A DNA stretch of 64,000 nucleotides from Thermoplasmata archaeon (GCA_021828195.1 JAKASQ010000001.1:62001-126000); one strand, 5' to 3'. Shown: positions 53,770-63,193, counted from the stretch's first letter. The notes: generated by a model not told the origin, from the sequence alone. Numbers and translations are program-made.

Positions 53770-53975
53770 CTAGAAGAGCCAGTTCGACCAACATCTCCTC
53801 CTGACCAACCGTGCCACCGGCGGTTCTCGGGATCCCACCGCAGGCCAAGCTCGCGCCGTGCCGCGCGGTGGTCGTACGTCGTGGGGCTCCCGGGCAGGAG
53901 CACCGTGCGCTCGGGGGACGGATTCGCGTCGAGCGGTGCGAGTGACGCGCGCGCCCGATGGCCGAACCGCCATCA
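53770..53975 (-). pseudogene. Protein fragment with DUF5710-like segment
   Basis: An open stretch without a clear start or natural end. Its translation includes TTYDHRAARRELGLRWDPEN followed by RRWHGW. This matches the compact 'LGARWDP..K.WY' pattern found at the ends of DNA topoisomerases and primases and in DUF5710 modules. It seems to be a leftover of a larger gene beside the tRNA-Ile site. Confidence 0.35.
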
Positions 53976-54128
53976 GCGCGACAAGGAACGGATGTTGAGA
54001 CCTGCCTGAACCGCGGCCGAATGACTAAACGGATGCAGCGGGGGTGGGTTTCCCGTGCCGGATCCACGGAAAGCGATGCGACCGCTCTACACCGGCCTGA
54101 AGGTCCGGTCATTCAGGCCGCGAAGAGC

Positions 54129-55133
54129 TCAGCGGGCTTCCTCGACCCGCTTCAGAACCCGGAGAGCCTTCAACGTGATCCACTTGCTGGGCCTGCCCGG
54201 CTCCTCGATCACGAGCGGTTTGATCTTCCTCTTGTCCGGATGGACGGTCATTCCCGGCCCCACGTCCGGATGCGACCGGTCCATGAGCCAGCTCCCGTCG
54301 CTCCGGCGCTTCTCCATCAGGATCTTCAGCGCCGGTTGGAGCCGCCGATCGCCACCGAATCCCAGCTGGGTGAGCACATCGAGCCCGACCAAAATGTCGT
54401 AGAAGTAGTGGTTCGGATAGTGGAGCCTGAGCCAGGGGGCGTATGGCCGGCCCTCCTCGAACAGCTTTCGCTCGAGATAGAACTCCGCACCCATCGAGAT
54501 TCCCCGCTCCATCTTGGGCGAGCGCTTCGCCTTCGGGAGAGCTGCGAAGGCGGCGAGAGGTTCCCACACGTCCAGTGAACCCGGCGTATCCTGGGAACAA
54601 TTCCATCCGCCATCCTCCCGCTGATCCTCGAGCAACCAGTCGTAGAGCTTTCGGACCCGGATGTCGTCAGCGTGCCCGAACCGGGTCATCATTCGGGCGG
54701 TGTTCGCCGAGATGCACGCTTCCTCGTAGAAGAAGTTGAACGGTGAGCCGCGCCGGAGTTTGTACTCGAAAATGAGGTCCGCGATCTTCTTGATCCGCGA
54801 GTTCGTCGCGTCGAGTCCAAAGTCCGACAAGACCAGGGCCCTCCAATTCGTAGAGAGGAAGGGAGGGAAGTAGAGGAAGTCGACCCACTCCCGGACGTTC
54901 TTCGGCTCGTGCGCCTCCCAGAATCCCTTGGACCCCTGCTGCCTCAGTTGGTCGTACGCCCATCCAACGCGGGCGATTCTCGAGCGGGCCGACCGCACTT
55001 CAGGATCGTCATCCTTACGCCCCAAAAGGTCGACCAGCGTGTAGTACCTCGCGGCAGGCTGGTCGCCCTCCAAGAGCCACTGGATGATCCGGGCGTCTTC
55101 GTCGGGGCGGACGGATTTTGAATACTCGTTCAT
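54129..55133 (-). CDS. Prenyltransferase/terpenoid-cyclase-like alpha/alpha-toroid protein
   Basis: A 334-residue helical repeat protein. QREDGGWNC, RRSDGSWLMD and the repeated helix pairs between them are the QxxDGxW-like repeats of squalene cyclases and protein prenyltransferases. The DxDD or zinc catalytic motifs are not visible, so catalysis is uncertain. An N-terminal helical part (IIQWLLEGDQPAARYYTLVDLL) is shared with uncharacterised members that bind or sense rather than cyclise. Function unknown. Confidence 0.75.
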   Translation of the reverse strand: MNEYSKSVRPDEDARIIQWLLEGDQPAARYYTLVDLLGRKDDDPEVRSARSRIARVGWAYDQLRQQGSKGFWEAHEPKNVREWVDFLYFPPFLSTNWRALVLSDFGLDATNSRIKKIADLIFEYKLRRGSPFNFFYEEACISANTARMMTRFGHADDIRVRKLYDWLLEDQREDGGWNCSQDTPGSLDVWEPLAAFAALPKAKRSPKMERGISMGAEFYLERKLFEEGRPYAPWLRLHYPNHYFYDILVGLDVLTQLGFGGDRRLQPALKILMEKRRSDGSWLMDRSHPDVGPGMTVHPDKRKIKPLVIEEPGRPSKWITLKALRVLKRVEEAR

Positions 55134-55813
55134 CGCCAGGTAAGCCTCTGCTTGTCACTGCCTCCCTCCGTATATGAACCGTCTACGGTGGTAGTGGAAC
55201 GGCCGGTCCTCCCCACCGCGTTGATCACCTCGCTCGGAGCCCACTTGAGGCGATCCCGATCTCCCACCCCGACCGGGTCGGAAGCCGGACCACTGACCAC
55301 GGACCACCTTCCTTTACCTCACCGGGCTGGGGATCAATCGACTCGAGTTCAACCTCGAGAGTGAGGATGGATGATGCCTACCGTGGGTGGGACCCCGCCT
55401 TCGGAGTCCCACTCCTGGAGGGCGTCCCTTCTCCCGCAACGGATTCGGTGTGCCTCCAGCGCCTGCACAGAGGATCCTGAGAGGGCGGATACGGGCTCTT
55501 CATGAAGGAGGGGCGCCCGAGGACCGGGCCGCGATCCACGCGCGGAACGAGAGTGCCCCGGCGGGAACTGTGGAGACTTGGACCGTCGAGGGGATCCGCG
55601 GTCGCCCGCACGGCGGGGTCCGTGGGGAAGTTGACGAAGCGCTAAGTTGAGGTCCCATCCACCGGTTAGCGTTCCCCTTCCTTCTTGTGCCCGTCCTCGC
55701 GACAGGGCCGTCGCGCGACGGGCCCCCGATATGGGTGGTATGCTGAGACCCCGGGAGATCCGGTAAGGCTCAGTCCGTCCCAAGCACTAAAGGCACCCGC
55801 TCATGCGGAGGTG
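55134..55813. other. Long intergenic region with hairpin
   Basis: 680 nt. A strong hairpin GTGGGAC/GTCCCAC (55387-55393 with 55406-55412) lies in it. A doubtful frame follows at 55387-55650 (HEGGAPEDRAAIHARNES). Nothing else could be supported. Confidence 0.4.
55387..55412. repeat. GC-rich inverted repeat
   Basis: Seven-base perfect stem GTGGGAC/GTCCCAC around a 12-nt loop that can itself pair partly. It may be a terminator-like or IS-end-like hairpin. Confidence 0.45.
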
Positions 55814-56743
55814 ATGACGAACACTCCATCCCTTCCGTCCGAAAATTACACTTTCGAGACTATCGGGGACGGAGTCACATTCGCCCGTGCGCGACGTGAA
55901 CGCACAGCCCTTTCCAACACGGACCTTGCCGATCTAGGGCGGTCCACCCGGGTTTTCGACACTAGCTCGACGTTGCACTCGGCCCAGGATGTTCGTACGG
56001 CGTCGATGGCACTTACCCATCGATTCCCATCCCTGAGTGTGAACAGTCACGGGCATCTGGATCACGTCGTCGGCAACCAGGTGTTCGCGGACCGACCGAT
56101 GTACGCGTCCCGACGAACTGTCGAGATTCTCCTCGATAAACGTGCCGAGATGGAGACGGAACTGAGCCCGGAGAAGCTCGAGGCTGAAATTCGAGAGTTT
56201 GAGCGGTAGCGGAGCGCGCAATCTACCGAAGCCGGACGGGCGGCCTATGATTCCGTTCTGAGAGTCAACCGGCGGCTTCTGGAGGAGACAATCGATCTGC
56301 GATTCACCCCGCCGTCGACCGGCTTCGATGGGGTGCTTCGGCTACCGGGAGAGCGGGATGCATCATTGATGAGCTTCGGCAGCGGGCACACCGAGAGCGA
56401 CACGTTGCTGTTCCTCGCGAACGATCGCATTCTCTTCGCCGGGGACTTGATCGTTGCCCAGAACCACCCAAACCTCACATCCGGGGATCCGGAGCATTGG
56501 CTCACCGTGCTGGACAAGATTGATGATTTGCGACCGGAACGGATTGCGACGGGCCACGGACCTGTGGGGTCGGCCGAAACGGTCGCGGAGATACGGGACT
56601 ACCTCGCCACCGTCCTCGAACTAGCTCGGGAGAGAACTGCTCCTGAGATTCCAACACGATTTCGCTCGTGGGCAGAGCCAGACCAGTTCAGTTCGAACAT
56701 CGCCTACGTTCGATTGCGGCAAGCCGCTGCGACACCGAAGTGA
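55814..56743 (+). pseudogene. Metallo-beta-lactamase-fold hydrolase interrupted by an in-frame TAG
   Basis: One continuous frame with a single amber codon at 56207-56209. Before it: NSHGHLDHVVGNQVF (the HxHxDH zinc motif). After it, still in frame: SGHTESDTLLFLANDRILFAGDLIVAQ and TGHGPVGSAE, the remaining zinc ligands. Without the TAG the product would be about 309 residues, like the intact relative at 61211-62164. The context CGG TAG CGG is consistent with a CAG-to-TAG change in a helical linker. GGAGGTG just before the ATG resembles a ribosome-binding site. It is most likely a recent nonsense mutation; readthrough is the alternative. Confidence 0.7.
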
Positions 56744-56890
56744 GGGCATCGCGCAAGCGCCCACCGGTCGACGTGTGGCAGGGACAAGAACGGGTTCGCC
56801 GCGTCGGCGGTCTCACAGGCCTTGCGCCGGTCCGAAGAGGGTCATTCCTTCCTTGAGGATCGCAGATGCTCACCCCCCGATGCGGCCGCG

Positions 56891-57850
56891 CTAGAAAACC
56901 GCCGCTCCCGGCCGCTCTTTCGGCATCGCGACCGAGACGCCCAGGTCTCGGGACTCCGCGAGTTCGTACATCATCTCCGCCAGCATCAATTCCTCCCAAG
57001 CAGCACCCGTATTGAGGATGATGCGGGTGGACGTTTGGTCGCGTGCCGAGCGGTCGGCTATTCCTTCGCCGAGCGGATGGAGCTTGGCGCGTCGCGCGTC
57101 CGGCTCGAACAGACCTCCCGGCCCGCTCGCCTGTGCGACGCTGTCAGTCCAGATGCGCGTGGCCGAGTCCAAGAGCCGAACGTCGATCTCGGGACGTCGA
57201 TAGGCGCTGATGCTCAGGAGCAGCTTCGGCTCTACAGCCATCTCCGACGTGACGACCGTGCTCTCACCCGAGGTCACGAGGATGACCGCCGGCACGCTCC
57301 GGACGACCTCTGCGGCGTCCTGGCCAAGCTCGATCCGAAGACCAAGTACACGCTCCGCCCACGCGCGGAACTCCTCTCGTCGAGCCAAGGTCGGGCTCCA
57401 CGCGACCACACGGCTCGGTCGCAACACGGAGGCGATGCAGGCGAGGGCGTTCCGGGCCTGGTCACCGGTTCCGATGAACCCGACCTCTCGCACGCCCGGC
57501 TCCGCGAGGTGGAGAGCTGCGGCCAGGGCCGCCCCGGTGCGAAGATTCCCGACGAGACGGCCGACGAAGATGGCCCGAACATCCATGCTCGAGTACCCAT
57601 AGAGCGCCACCACCTGTTCCCCTCGGTCGTATCCCTCGGCGTTGTAGGCGTAGGAGCGGTAACCCAGCAGGTCTTCGGAAGGGATCGCGGCTCCCGCCCA
57701 GGCGAGGAACGTCCCACGGGCATCGAAGCGGCTCCGGGGGAACGTCACGATATCTCCCCGGGCGTCGGCTCGGTACCCCGCCTCCATGCGCTCGACCACC
57801 TTGGGGAGGTCCACCAGCTCTTGAATATCGAGGTCCCGAAGGATCCGCAT
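56891..57850 (-). CDS. Ornithine cyclodeaminase/mu-crystallin-family dehydrogenase
   Basis: A 319-residue NAD(P)-dependent protein. The Rossmann fingerprint VGFIGTGDQARNALACIASV is near residues 122-141, preceded by the substrate domain (FLAWAGAAIPSEDLLGYRSYAYN, VALYGYSSMDVRAIFVG) and followed by VILVTSGESTVVTSEM. Members act as ornithine cyclodeaminases, alanine dehydrogenases or ketimine reductases; the substrate here cannot be chosen. Confidence 0.88.
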   Translation of the reverse strand: MRILRDLDIQELVDLPKVVERMEAGYRADARGDIVTFPRSRFDARGTFLAWAGAAIPSEDLLGYRSYAYNAEGYDRGEQVVALYGYSSMDVRAIFVGRLVGNLRTGAALAAALHLAEPGVREVGFIGTGDQARNALACIASVLRPSRVVAWSPTLARREEFRAWAERVLGLRIELGQDAAEVVRSVPAVILVTSGESTVVTSEMAVEPKLLLSISAYRRPEIDVRLLDSATRIWTDSVAQASGPGGLFEPDARRAKLHPLGEGIADRSARDQTSTRIILNTGAAWEELMLAEMMYELAESRDLGVSVAMPKERPGAAVF

Positions 57851-58207
57851 AGTGATCGCTCGCCCTGACCAGAGCCGGTCGTGATAATGGGCTTGCGGGT
57901 TCGGCGGCCTCGACGGCCCTTCACGTGATCATCGACGCGGAGCGAGCGCGACGACCGGAGCATGGGGTGGGCCTTTGCAGGGTCCAGAGGGTTGCCGGGT
58001 CCGCGCGGGGTGTGGGAACCGAGGTCCCGCCATGGTTGCTGCACTGACGGGGAGTGTCCTAGATTCCCTAGGAGCCTCAAGGGAACAACGGGAGGCCATC
58101 CCCGATACCGGACACCCTTTTCTGAGCAGCCTTCGCCACCCGATAACGAACAGAACCGGTGCCAGACCCGTGCTCGCGGCAGGCTGAGAAGAGAGAGTTA
58201 CTCCGCG
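57851..58207. other. Intergenic region, no gene supported
   Basis: 357 nt between divergently transcribed OCD-family and NmrA-like genes. No clear TATA element or RNA gene was identified. Confidence 0.35.
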
Positions 58208-59173
58208 ATGAGCACAGAGCTATTTGCCGCCGGGCCGTACGCCTTTCGTTGGATCATGGCGCATTCCGAAGAGCTCACGGGAAGGTCTCCCGAGATCAAG
58301 CGAGTCTTGGTAACAGGGGCGACGGGACAGCAGGGAGGGGCCCTCGCGCGCATCCTTCTTCGGCGCGGTCATCACGTAAGGGCCCTGACTCGAAAGCCTG
58401 AGGGCATCGCCGCTACCGAACTGAAGCGAGGAGGAGCCGACGTGATCACCGGGGACCTCGGGGATCGCGCCTCGGTCGAACGGGCCGCGAAGGGCGTCGA
58501 CGTGGCGTACATCGTGGCGACTCCCTATGAACAGGGCACGGCCGCCGAGACTCGATTCGCTACGAACGGCGTCGACGCAGCGCACCACAGCGGAGTCCCG
58601 TACATCGTCTACTCCTCAGTGAGCGACGCTGATCGGAAGACGGGTATCCCCCACTTTGACAGCAAGGCCAGTGTGGAGACGCATCTCAAGGAACTGGGTA
58701 CCGACTACTCCATCGTGGCGCCGGTGTTCTTCATGGAGAACTTGTTCGCACCGTGGATCACCACGGGTTTCGCGAAAGGAATCCTCGCGACGGGAATGGC
58801 TACCGACCGAAAGTTGCAGCTCATCTCGCTACCGGAGGTCGGGGAGTTCACGACGCTCGCCGTGGAGCAACCGAGTGCCTTCCGGGGAAAGCGAATCAAC
58901 ATCGCCTCCGACGAACTTACCATGCCCGAGATCGCCCGACGGATCTCGGAGGCCGCCGGAGAGCAACTGGCGTACTACCCGGTTCCCCTGGAGGAGATGC
59001 GACAGCAGAACGAGGATTTCGCGAAGATGTTCGACTGGTTCAATCGGGTCGGCTACAGCGTCGACATCCCGAAGCTGAAGCAGGAGTACCCGCAGGTCCA
59101 CTGGACCTCGTTCCAAGCATGGGCCAAGACCCAGAACTGGTCACGGGTCCTACCGCCGTCCACGAAGGTGTGA
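58208..59173 (+). CDS. NmrA-like NAD(P)-binding protein
   Basis: A 321-residue atypical short-chain dehydrogenase. The dinucleotide loop VLVTGATGQQGGALARILL is near residues 33-51, followed by GADVITGDLGDRASVERA and VPYIVYSSVSDADRKTGIPHF. The Tyr-Lys pair of classical SDRs is absent, as in NmrA and HSCARG redox sensors, so it may sense NADP(H) rather than catalyse. The ATG at 58208 adds about 30 residues before the fold; a later ATG (MAHSEEL) is possible. Confidence 0.88.
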   Translation: MSTELFAAGPYAFRWIMAHSEELTGRSPEIKRVLVTGATGQQGGALARILLRRGHHVRALTRKPEGIAATELKRGGADVITGDLGDRASVERAAKGVDVAYIVATPYEQGTAAETRFATNGVDAAHHSGVPYIVYSSVSDADRKTGIPHFDSKASVETHLKELGTDYSIVAPVFFMENLFAPWITTGFAKGILATGMATDRKLQLISLPEVGEFTTLAVEQPSAFRGKRINIASDELTMPEIARRISEAAGEQLAYYPVPLEEMRQQNEDFAKMFDWFNRVGYSVDIPKLKQEYPQVHWTSFQAWAKTQNWSRVLPPSTKV

Positions 59174-59485
59174 CGGGTCCGGCGAATAGCGTCTGAATAG
59201 AAGGAAAGGGGTAGGATTCGAATCGACGGGTGCGCGATGCCGACTGCGGGGCACTCTTCATCCTCAAGGAGCGCGTTACTAGGGTTCTTGAATCCACTTC
59301 CACCGGGGACTGACAGCTCTCCCCTTGAACCCTAAGTCCGACCGAGTTCCGGAACAACCCTTCGCATCGCGTTGGGCCCCCACGTTCGATGCGTGCTAGA
59401 TCCGCTCCGGCGACCCGAACGCGTGCGAATTCAAGCTGACCTCGCCCATATATTCTCCTCCGACAATCCAGACACTGGTGTGTTC
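59174..59485. other. Intergenic region with TATA element for the SDR gene
   Basis: Holds CATATATTC at 59445-59453, about 35 nt before the next ATG. A GATTCGAATC-like word at 59214-59222 recalls a tRNA T-loop, but no tRNA can be folded around it. Confidence 0.45.
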
Positions 59486-60280
59486 ATGAAGACCTGGGGG
59501 GAAATGTTCGACTTCAAAGGCCGCGTGGCGATCGTTACCGGTGGGGCGATGGGGATCGGCGAAGGCATCGCGCGACGGTTCGCCGAACAGGGGGCCACGG
59601 TCGTCCTCGCCGATGTCGACGAGAGTAAGGGGAACGAGGTCGTACGCGATCTCGCCCGCTCGGGCGGAGGGGAGCCACTCTTCGTGCGGACGGACATCCG
59701 TGATGTTGTCCAAGCCGAACGGCTGGTCCAGACTACCGTGGCGGAACGAGGGCGACTCGATGTTCTGATCAACAACGCCGGCGTCTTCCCAGTCGCTCCC
59801 GCGATGACCACAACTCCCGAGCTCTGGAACCGCGTGCTGGAAGTGAACCTACGAGGTCCGTTCTTCCTGACGCAAGCGGCCGCTCGTCAGATGAAGAGCC
59901 AGGGAACGGGGGGCAGCGTCGTCAACATCGCCTCCATCGACTCGCTCCATCCAACCGGCCAGCTCGCCGCCTACGATGCGTCGAAAGGCGGGTTGAGAAT
60001 GCTGACGCGCTCCCTCGCGCTCGAACTCTCGCCGCTCGGCATCCGCGTCAACGCGATCGCGCCCGGGTCGATCGCAACGCCAGGAGCCGCAGCGGCGAGC
60101 GCCGGGGCGAGCGCCTCCGATGTGACCAAGATGCTCGAGGCGTTCACCGCCCGAACTCCGCTCCGACGGATGGGCGAGCCGGACGACATCGCCTGCGCCG
60201 CCCTGTTCCTGGCGAGCCGAGCGGCGAGCTACGTCACCGGTGTCACGCTCGTGGTGGACGGCGGGTATCTCCTCTCCTAG
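59486..60280 (+). CDS. Classical short-chain dehydrogenase/reductase
   Basis: A 264-residue FabG-type SDR. Features: VTGGAMGIGEGIARRF (cofactor loop), NNAGVFPV, the catalytic Ser of NIASIDS, YDASKGG (YxxxK), and the C-terminal ASYVTGVTLVVDGGYLLS. The Asp after beta-2 (VVLADVDES) favours NAD over NADP. Substrate unknown. The ATG at 59486 agrees with the TATA spacing. Confidence 0.93.
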   Translation: MKTWGEMFDFKGRVAIVTGGAMGIGEGIARRFAEQGATVVLADVDESKGNEVVRDLARSGGGEPLFVRTDIRDVVQAERLVQTTVAERGRLDVLINNAGVFPVAPAMTTTPELWNRVLEVNLRGPFFLTQAAARQMKSQGTGGSVVNIASIDSLHPTGQLAAYDASKGGLRMLTRSLALELSPLGIRVNAIAPGSIATPGAAAASAGASASDVTKMLEAFTARTPLRRMGEPDDIACAALFLASRAASYVTGVTLVVDGGYLLS

Positions 60281-60496
60281 ATTCCAGGGGCCCATCCCGA
60301 TTCTGGCCCGAGGAGATCCCTTCGCGGCAGGAAGGGCGTGTCCCACTCCGGCCGAAGCGACATCGCCCAAGCACCCGCCCAGGTCCGACGGCTCCACGGT
60401 TTAAGATCTGGTGCAGGGTTCGCATCCAGACCCCCGAACGGATTGGGCTCGAGCGCCGGAGCAAAGACTTACGTCCAACCGCTGCTCGCATCGTCG

Positions 60497-60940
60497 ATGG
60501 CCCGGAACCTCTGCGCAGAGGTGTGCGTCGGAGCCGCCATCTTTCGCGGTCCGGAACTCCTCCTCATTCGGCGACGCACGGATCTGAGAGCCTTTCCCGG
60601 CACTTGGGACATCCCCGGAGGACACGTCGAGCAGGGGGAATCCATCCCGGGAGCGCTTCGGCGAGAGGTTACCGAGGAGACCGGATTGTCCATTCGATTG
60701 GGCACTCCATTCCACTCGGGGCTGTTTGACTACCCTGTCGGGTGGGGTCGGTCGGTCCCGACCATTGAAGTCGACTTCCTCTGCACGCCCCGGACTAGCG
60801 CGCGGCCGCGACTGAATCCCGCAGAGCACACCGAATTCGCGTGGGTCAGCGAGGATGGCGCTCCGGAATACCCCACTACGGAGCGGCTGACGAGGATCAT
60901 CCGCGCCGCGTTCTCAACGAAGTCGGGATCCCGAAGTTGA
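60497..60940 (+). CDS. Nudix hydrolase
   Basis: A 147-residue pyrophosphohydrolase. The Nudix box is GGHVEQGESIPGALRREVTEETGL, complete with the REVTEE metal ligands. LLLIRRRTDLRAFPGTWDIP precedes it, as in MutT-like proteins. It probably cleans up oxidised nucleotides or a nucleotide-sugar; which one cannot be read. Confidence 0.93.
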   Translation: MARNLCAEVCVGAAIFRGPELLLIRRRTDLRAFPGTWDIPGGHVEQGESIPGALRREVTEETGLSIRLGTPFHSGLFDYPVGWGRSVPTIEVDFLCTPRTSARPRLNPAEHTEFAWVSEDGAPEYPTTERLTRIIRAAFSTKSGSRS

Positions 60941-60958
60941 CGCGGGACGGACCTCATC

Positions 60959-61183
60959 GTGGTGGACGTCACCGATTGCGCATTCGCCGCCTCGATACGG
61001 GAACTCGAAGCGCACTCGGTGGTCCCGGCTTTCCTCGATAAACTGACGACCATTGGGACAGCGCTCGACCACAGCCTGGTGGACGTTCTCTGCCATCGGC
61101 TCGCCCCGCGGTTCAGCGTCCCGAAGGTCGAGGCACGGGTCGATCCGCTACAGACCGCCGATCCGCCCAACCGCCGGACCTAA
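60959..61183 (+). CDS. Possible small protein or fragment, 74 aa
   Basis: Short frame starting at GTG 60959, 18 nt after the Nudix gene. The first 55 residues look protein-like (FAASIRELEAHSVVPAFLDKL, ALDHSLVDVLCHRLAPRF), the end is polar. No family recognised; it may be a degraded gene. Confidence 0.38.
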   Translation: MVDVTDCAFAASIRELEAHSVVPAFLDKLTTIGTALDHSLVDVLCHRLAPRFSVPKVEARVDPLQTADPPNRRT

Positions 61184-61210
61184 GCCCGCCGGATCTGGTT
61201 CCTCGGCCCC

Positions 61211-62164
61211 TCATCGTCCAGAGGGTGGCTTCGGCCGGGCCAACTCGAGCTGGTACGCACGCGCGACATTCCCCGGGAACATGAACGCAAAGCGCCAGCT
61301 CCGGTACCGTTCGGGGATGCGGACCTGGCTTGCCTCCTCGATGGAAAGACCCTGTCGGACCGCTCGAACGGCCATTCGATCGAGATCAGCAAGGTAACGC
61401 GACACCACCCGAAGCGTGCTTCCCGGGCCCATCGGGCCGTGACCGGGGAGCACCTGCTGGGGGCGGAGCCCCTGCATCCGGCGCAGGATTCGCACCCAGC
61501 TATCGGGCCAGCCATCGCCTACCGATGGGTGGAGACCGACCATGGCAAGATCCCCCGCGAAGAGGATTCGCTCGTCCGGCAGGTATCCGAAGACATCGCT
61601 CGGGGAATGGCCTCCCCCGTACGTGAGGAGGTGCAGGGAGCGACGAGATCCTTCGAGGACGAGCTGCTCGTCGAACGTAACCTCCGGGGGAACAATCCGC
61701 GGGGGATTGGGCGATTCGAGGACTCCGCGAAACCACGCGCGCACGCGGGGACGGTCGGCCGGAGCGATGGGGGACTTCGATCCATCCATCGACTTCAGCT
61801 CCTTGGGGAACTCGCGGCGACATTCAGCGAATTGGTTCCGGCTCTTGCGGAGCACCACTTCCCGAACCTTCCGGGAGGAGACCACACGTCCGCCGTCGAA
61901 CGCGGAGTTTCCCCAGATGTGGTCACCGTGCCAGTGGCTGTTGACGACCCAATCGGGTTTCCGCCCCGTGCATCGCTCGGCGGCACGAGCCAAATCAGCG
62001 CCGGCCATCGGGGTCAGCATCGAATCGAATACGACGGTGCGGCCCCCAAGGTCTACGATCCCAGCGTTGCAGAGCCCGTAGCCGTTCGTACGGGCGATCG
62101 CGGCGTAGATTCCGGGTCGGAGCTTCTCGATACGGAAGTGGGGGCTGGCGCGTACTGCTCGCAT
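61211..62164 (-). CDS. Metallo-beta-lactamase-fold hydrolase
   Basis: A 317-residue MBL-fold protein. Zinc ligands are in VVNSHWHGDHIWGN (HxHxDH), GGGHSPSDVFGYL, RILFAGDLAM (Asp ligand) and LPGHGPMG. It is related to the interrupted gene at 55814. Members hydrolyse lactones, thioesters or phosphodiesters; the exact role is open. GTCTAAGTATC on the minus strand at 62187-62197 is about 28 nt before the start and serves as TATA. Confidence 0.92.
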   Translation of the reverse strand: MRAVRASPHFRIEKLRPGIYAAIARTNGYGLCNAGIVDLGGRTVVFDSMLTPMAGADLARAAERCTGRKPDWVVNSHWHGDHIWGNSAFDGGRVVSSRKVREVVLRKSRNQFAECRREFPKELKSMDGSKSPIAPADRPRVRAWFRGVLESPNPPRIVPPEVTFDEQLVLEGSRRSLHLLTYGGGHSPSDVFGYLPDERILFAGDLAMVGLHPSVGDGWPDSWVRILRRMQGLRPQQVLPGHGPMGPGSTLRVVSRYLADLDRMAVRAVRQGLSIEEASQVRIPERYRSWRFAFMFPGNVARAYQLELARPKPPSGR

Positions 62165-62376
62165 GAAGCCTGCACGTCACTCGATACTTAGACCTCTAGC
62201 GAGCGCGCTCTGAAGTTCGAGGGGACCGGGCTTCGAGCGGATTCCCGAGCGCGGTGAGCTGCGTGCCCTCGGTCCGGCGGATCCAGTTGCGACCCGGCGG
62301 TAGAGCCATTTCCCGCGAACTTGGACTGCTCCGCCGGAAGGGAAGGCTCTTCTACACCCCTGGTCATGCTGAACCG

Positions 62377-62697
62377 ATGACAGACAGCAAGCCCGCCACG
62401 CCAATCTCCCAACTGAAGGCCAATCAGACGGCCACGGTCCACGCGACCGTCAAGTCCTTGGAAGCCACTCGCGAGATCCCCAGCAACGACGGAAGCACGC
62501 GCAAGGTGCGCAACGCCAACCTCAAGGACCAGAGCGGCGAGATCGTCTTCACGCTGTGGGCCGGCGAGGTCGACATGGTCCAGGAAGGCGACCACGTAAT
62601 GATCACCGATGGGTGGGTCAAGGACTACAAGGGCAAGCCCCAGATCTCCCTCGGACGCTCGGGCAAACTCACCAAGGTCCCGAACGCCCCCGCGTAA
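62377..62697 (+). CDS. RPA/SSB-like OB-fold nucleic-acid-binding protein
   Basis: A 106-residue single OB fold: ISQLKANQTATVHATVKSLE, RKVRNANLKDQSGEIVFTLW, MVQEGDHVMITDGWVKDYKG, QISLGRSGKLTKV. This is the pattern of archaeal RPA-type single-stranded DNA-binding domains. With one domain it probably binds ssDNA or RNA as a multimer or assists larger RPA proteins. The ATG at 62377 fits the domain start. Confidence 0.88.
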   Translation: MTDSKPATPISQLKANQTATVHATVKSLEATREIPSNDGSTRKVRNANLKDQSGEIVFTLWAGEVDMVQEGDHVMITDGWVKDYKGKPQISLGRSGKLTKVPNAPA

Positions 62698-62811
62698 GCG
62701 GGCGATCGTCGATTCGGGTACTGCCGCACGGTGCGGTTCGCGCTGGCGGCAGGAGACGGATTCCCTTAGCGTAGCTGCCCGGCCACGGGCCGTACCTAGC
62801 GCGAGCGCGAG

Positions 62812-62817
62812 TTTAAG
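62812..62817 (+). promoter_or_regulatory. TATA element for the 62844 zinc-ribbon gene
   Basis: TTTAAG 27-32 nt before the ATG at 62844. Confidence 0.55.
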
Positions 62818-62843
62818 CGGGTGGCAAGCTCTCTCTCTCTTCG

Positions 62844-62972
62844 ATGACCGACAAGTGCGAGTACTGCGGAGATTCCCTCGCCGACGATTGGGTTGCCTGC
62901 CCGAAATGTGGGAAACCGAAGTACGGCGGAAAGCCCCTCGTGGAGATCGTCCCCAAGGAAGAGAAGCGCTAG
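62844..62972 (+). CDS. Tiny zinc-ribbon protein, 42 aa
   Basis: A 42-residue protein with CEYCGDSL and CPKCGKPKYGG forming a complete zinc ribbon, then a charged tail (VEIVPKEEKR). Leaderless by TATA spacing. Small stand-alone ribbons of this size in archaea often join transcription, ribosome or RNA complexes; the partner is unknown. Confidence 0.75.
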   Translation: MTDKCEYCGDSLADDWVACPKCGKPKYGGKPLVEIVPKEEKR

Positions 62973-63185
62973 GTCGCGTTACCAGGGTGAGTATTCAGCC
63001 GGGCCCATCGCGTCGCGCGCCGGTGCGACGGTCCTAGCATGCACAGGTTATCCTCGGAGCGAACGACCCGGTTCGTCGCCATCGTGCGATCGTTTCGACC
63101 GAGTCTCACGCCCGACACGAGCCGCCGTTCTGCTCCCGAAACGCACCGAAGATTGCAATGGACTCGTGAAATCGTGCGAAGCAAG

Positions 63186-63193
63186 ACATAAAG
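63186..63193 (+). promoter_or_regulatory. TATA element for the lysine-rich micro-protein
   Basis: ACATAAAG 27-34 nt before the ATG at 63220, in GC-rich surroundings. Confidence 0.6.

Noticed and set aside
53598..53903. Minus-strand frame across tRNA-Ile reading SDLNRRPPGYQPGAPAKL
   Set aside because: This is the translation of the antisense of the tRNA, a well-known spurious protein call. Only the part beyond the tRNA (about 53770-53975) may be a real fragment.
55814..56743. Pyrrolysine-encoded TAG in the metallo-beta-lactamase gene
   Set aside because: No pyl genes are visible, the position is in a linker rather than an active site, and a CAG-to-TAG change explains it more simply.
59210..59270. 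tRNA around the GATTCGAATC word
   Set aside because: The T-stem does not pair and no acceptor or anticodon stem can be built on either strand.
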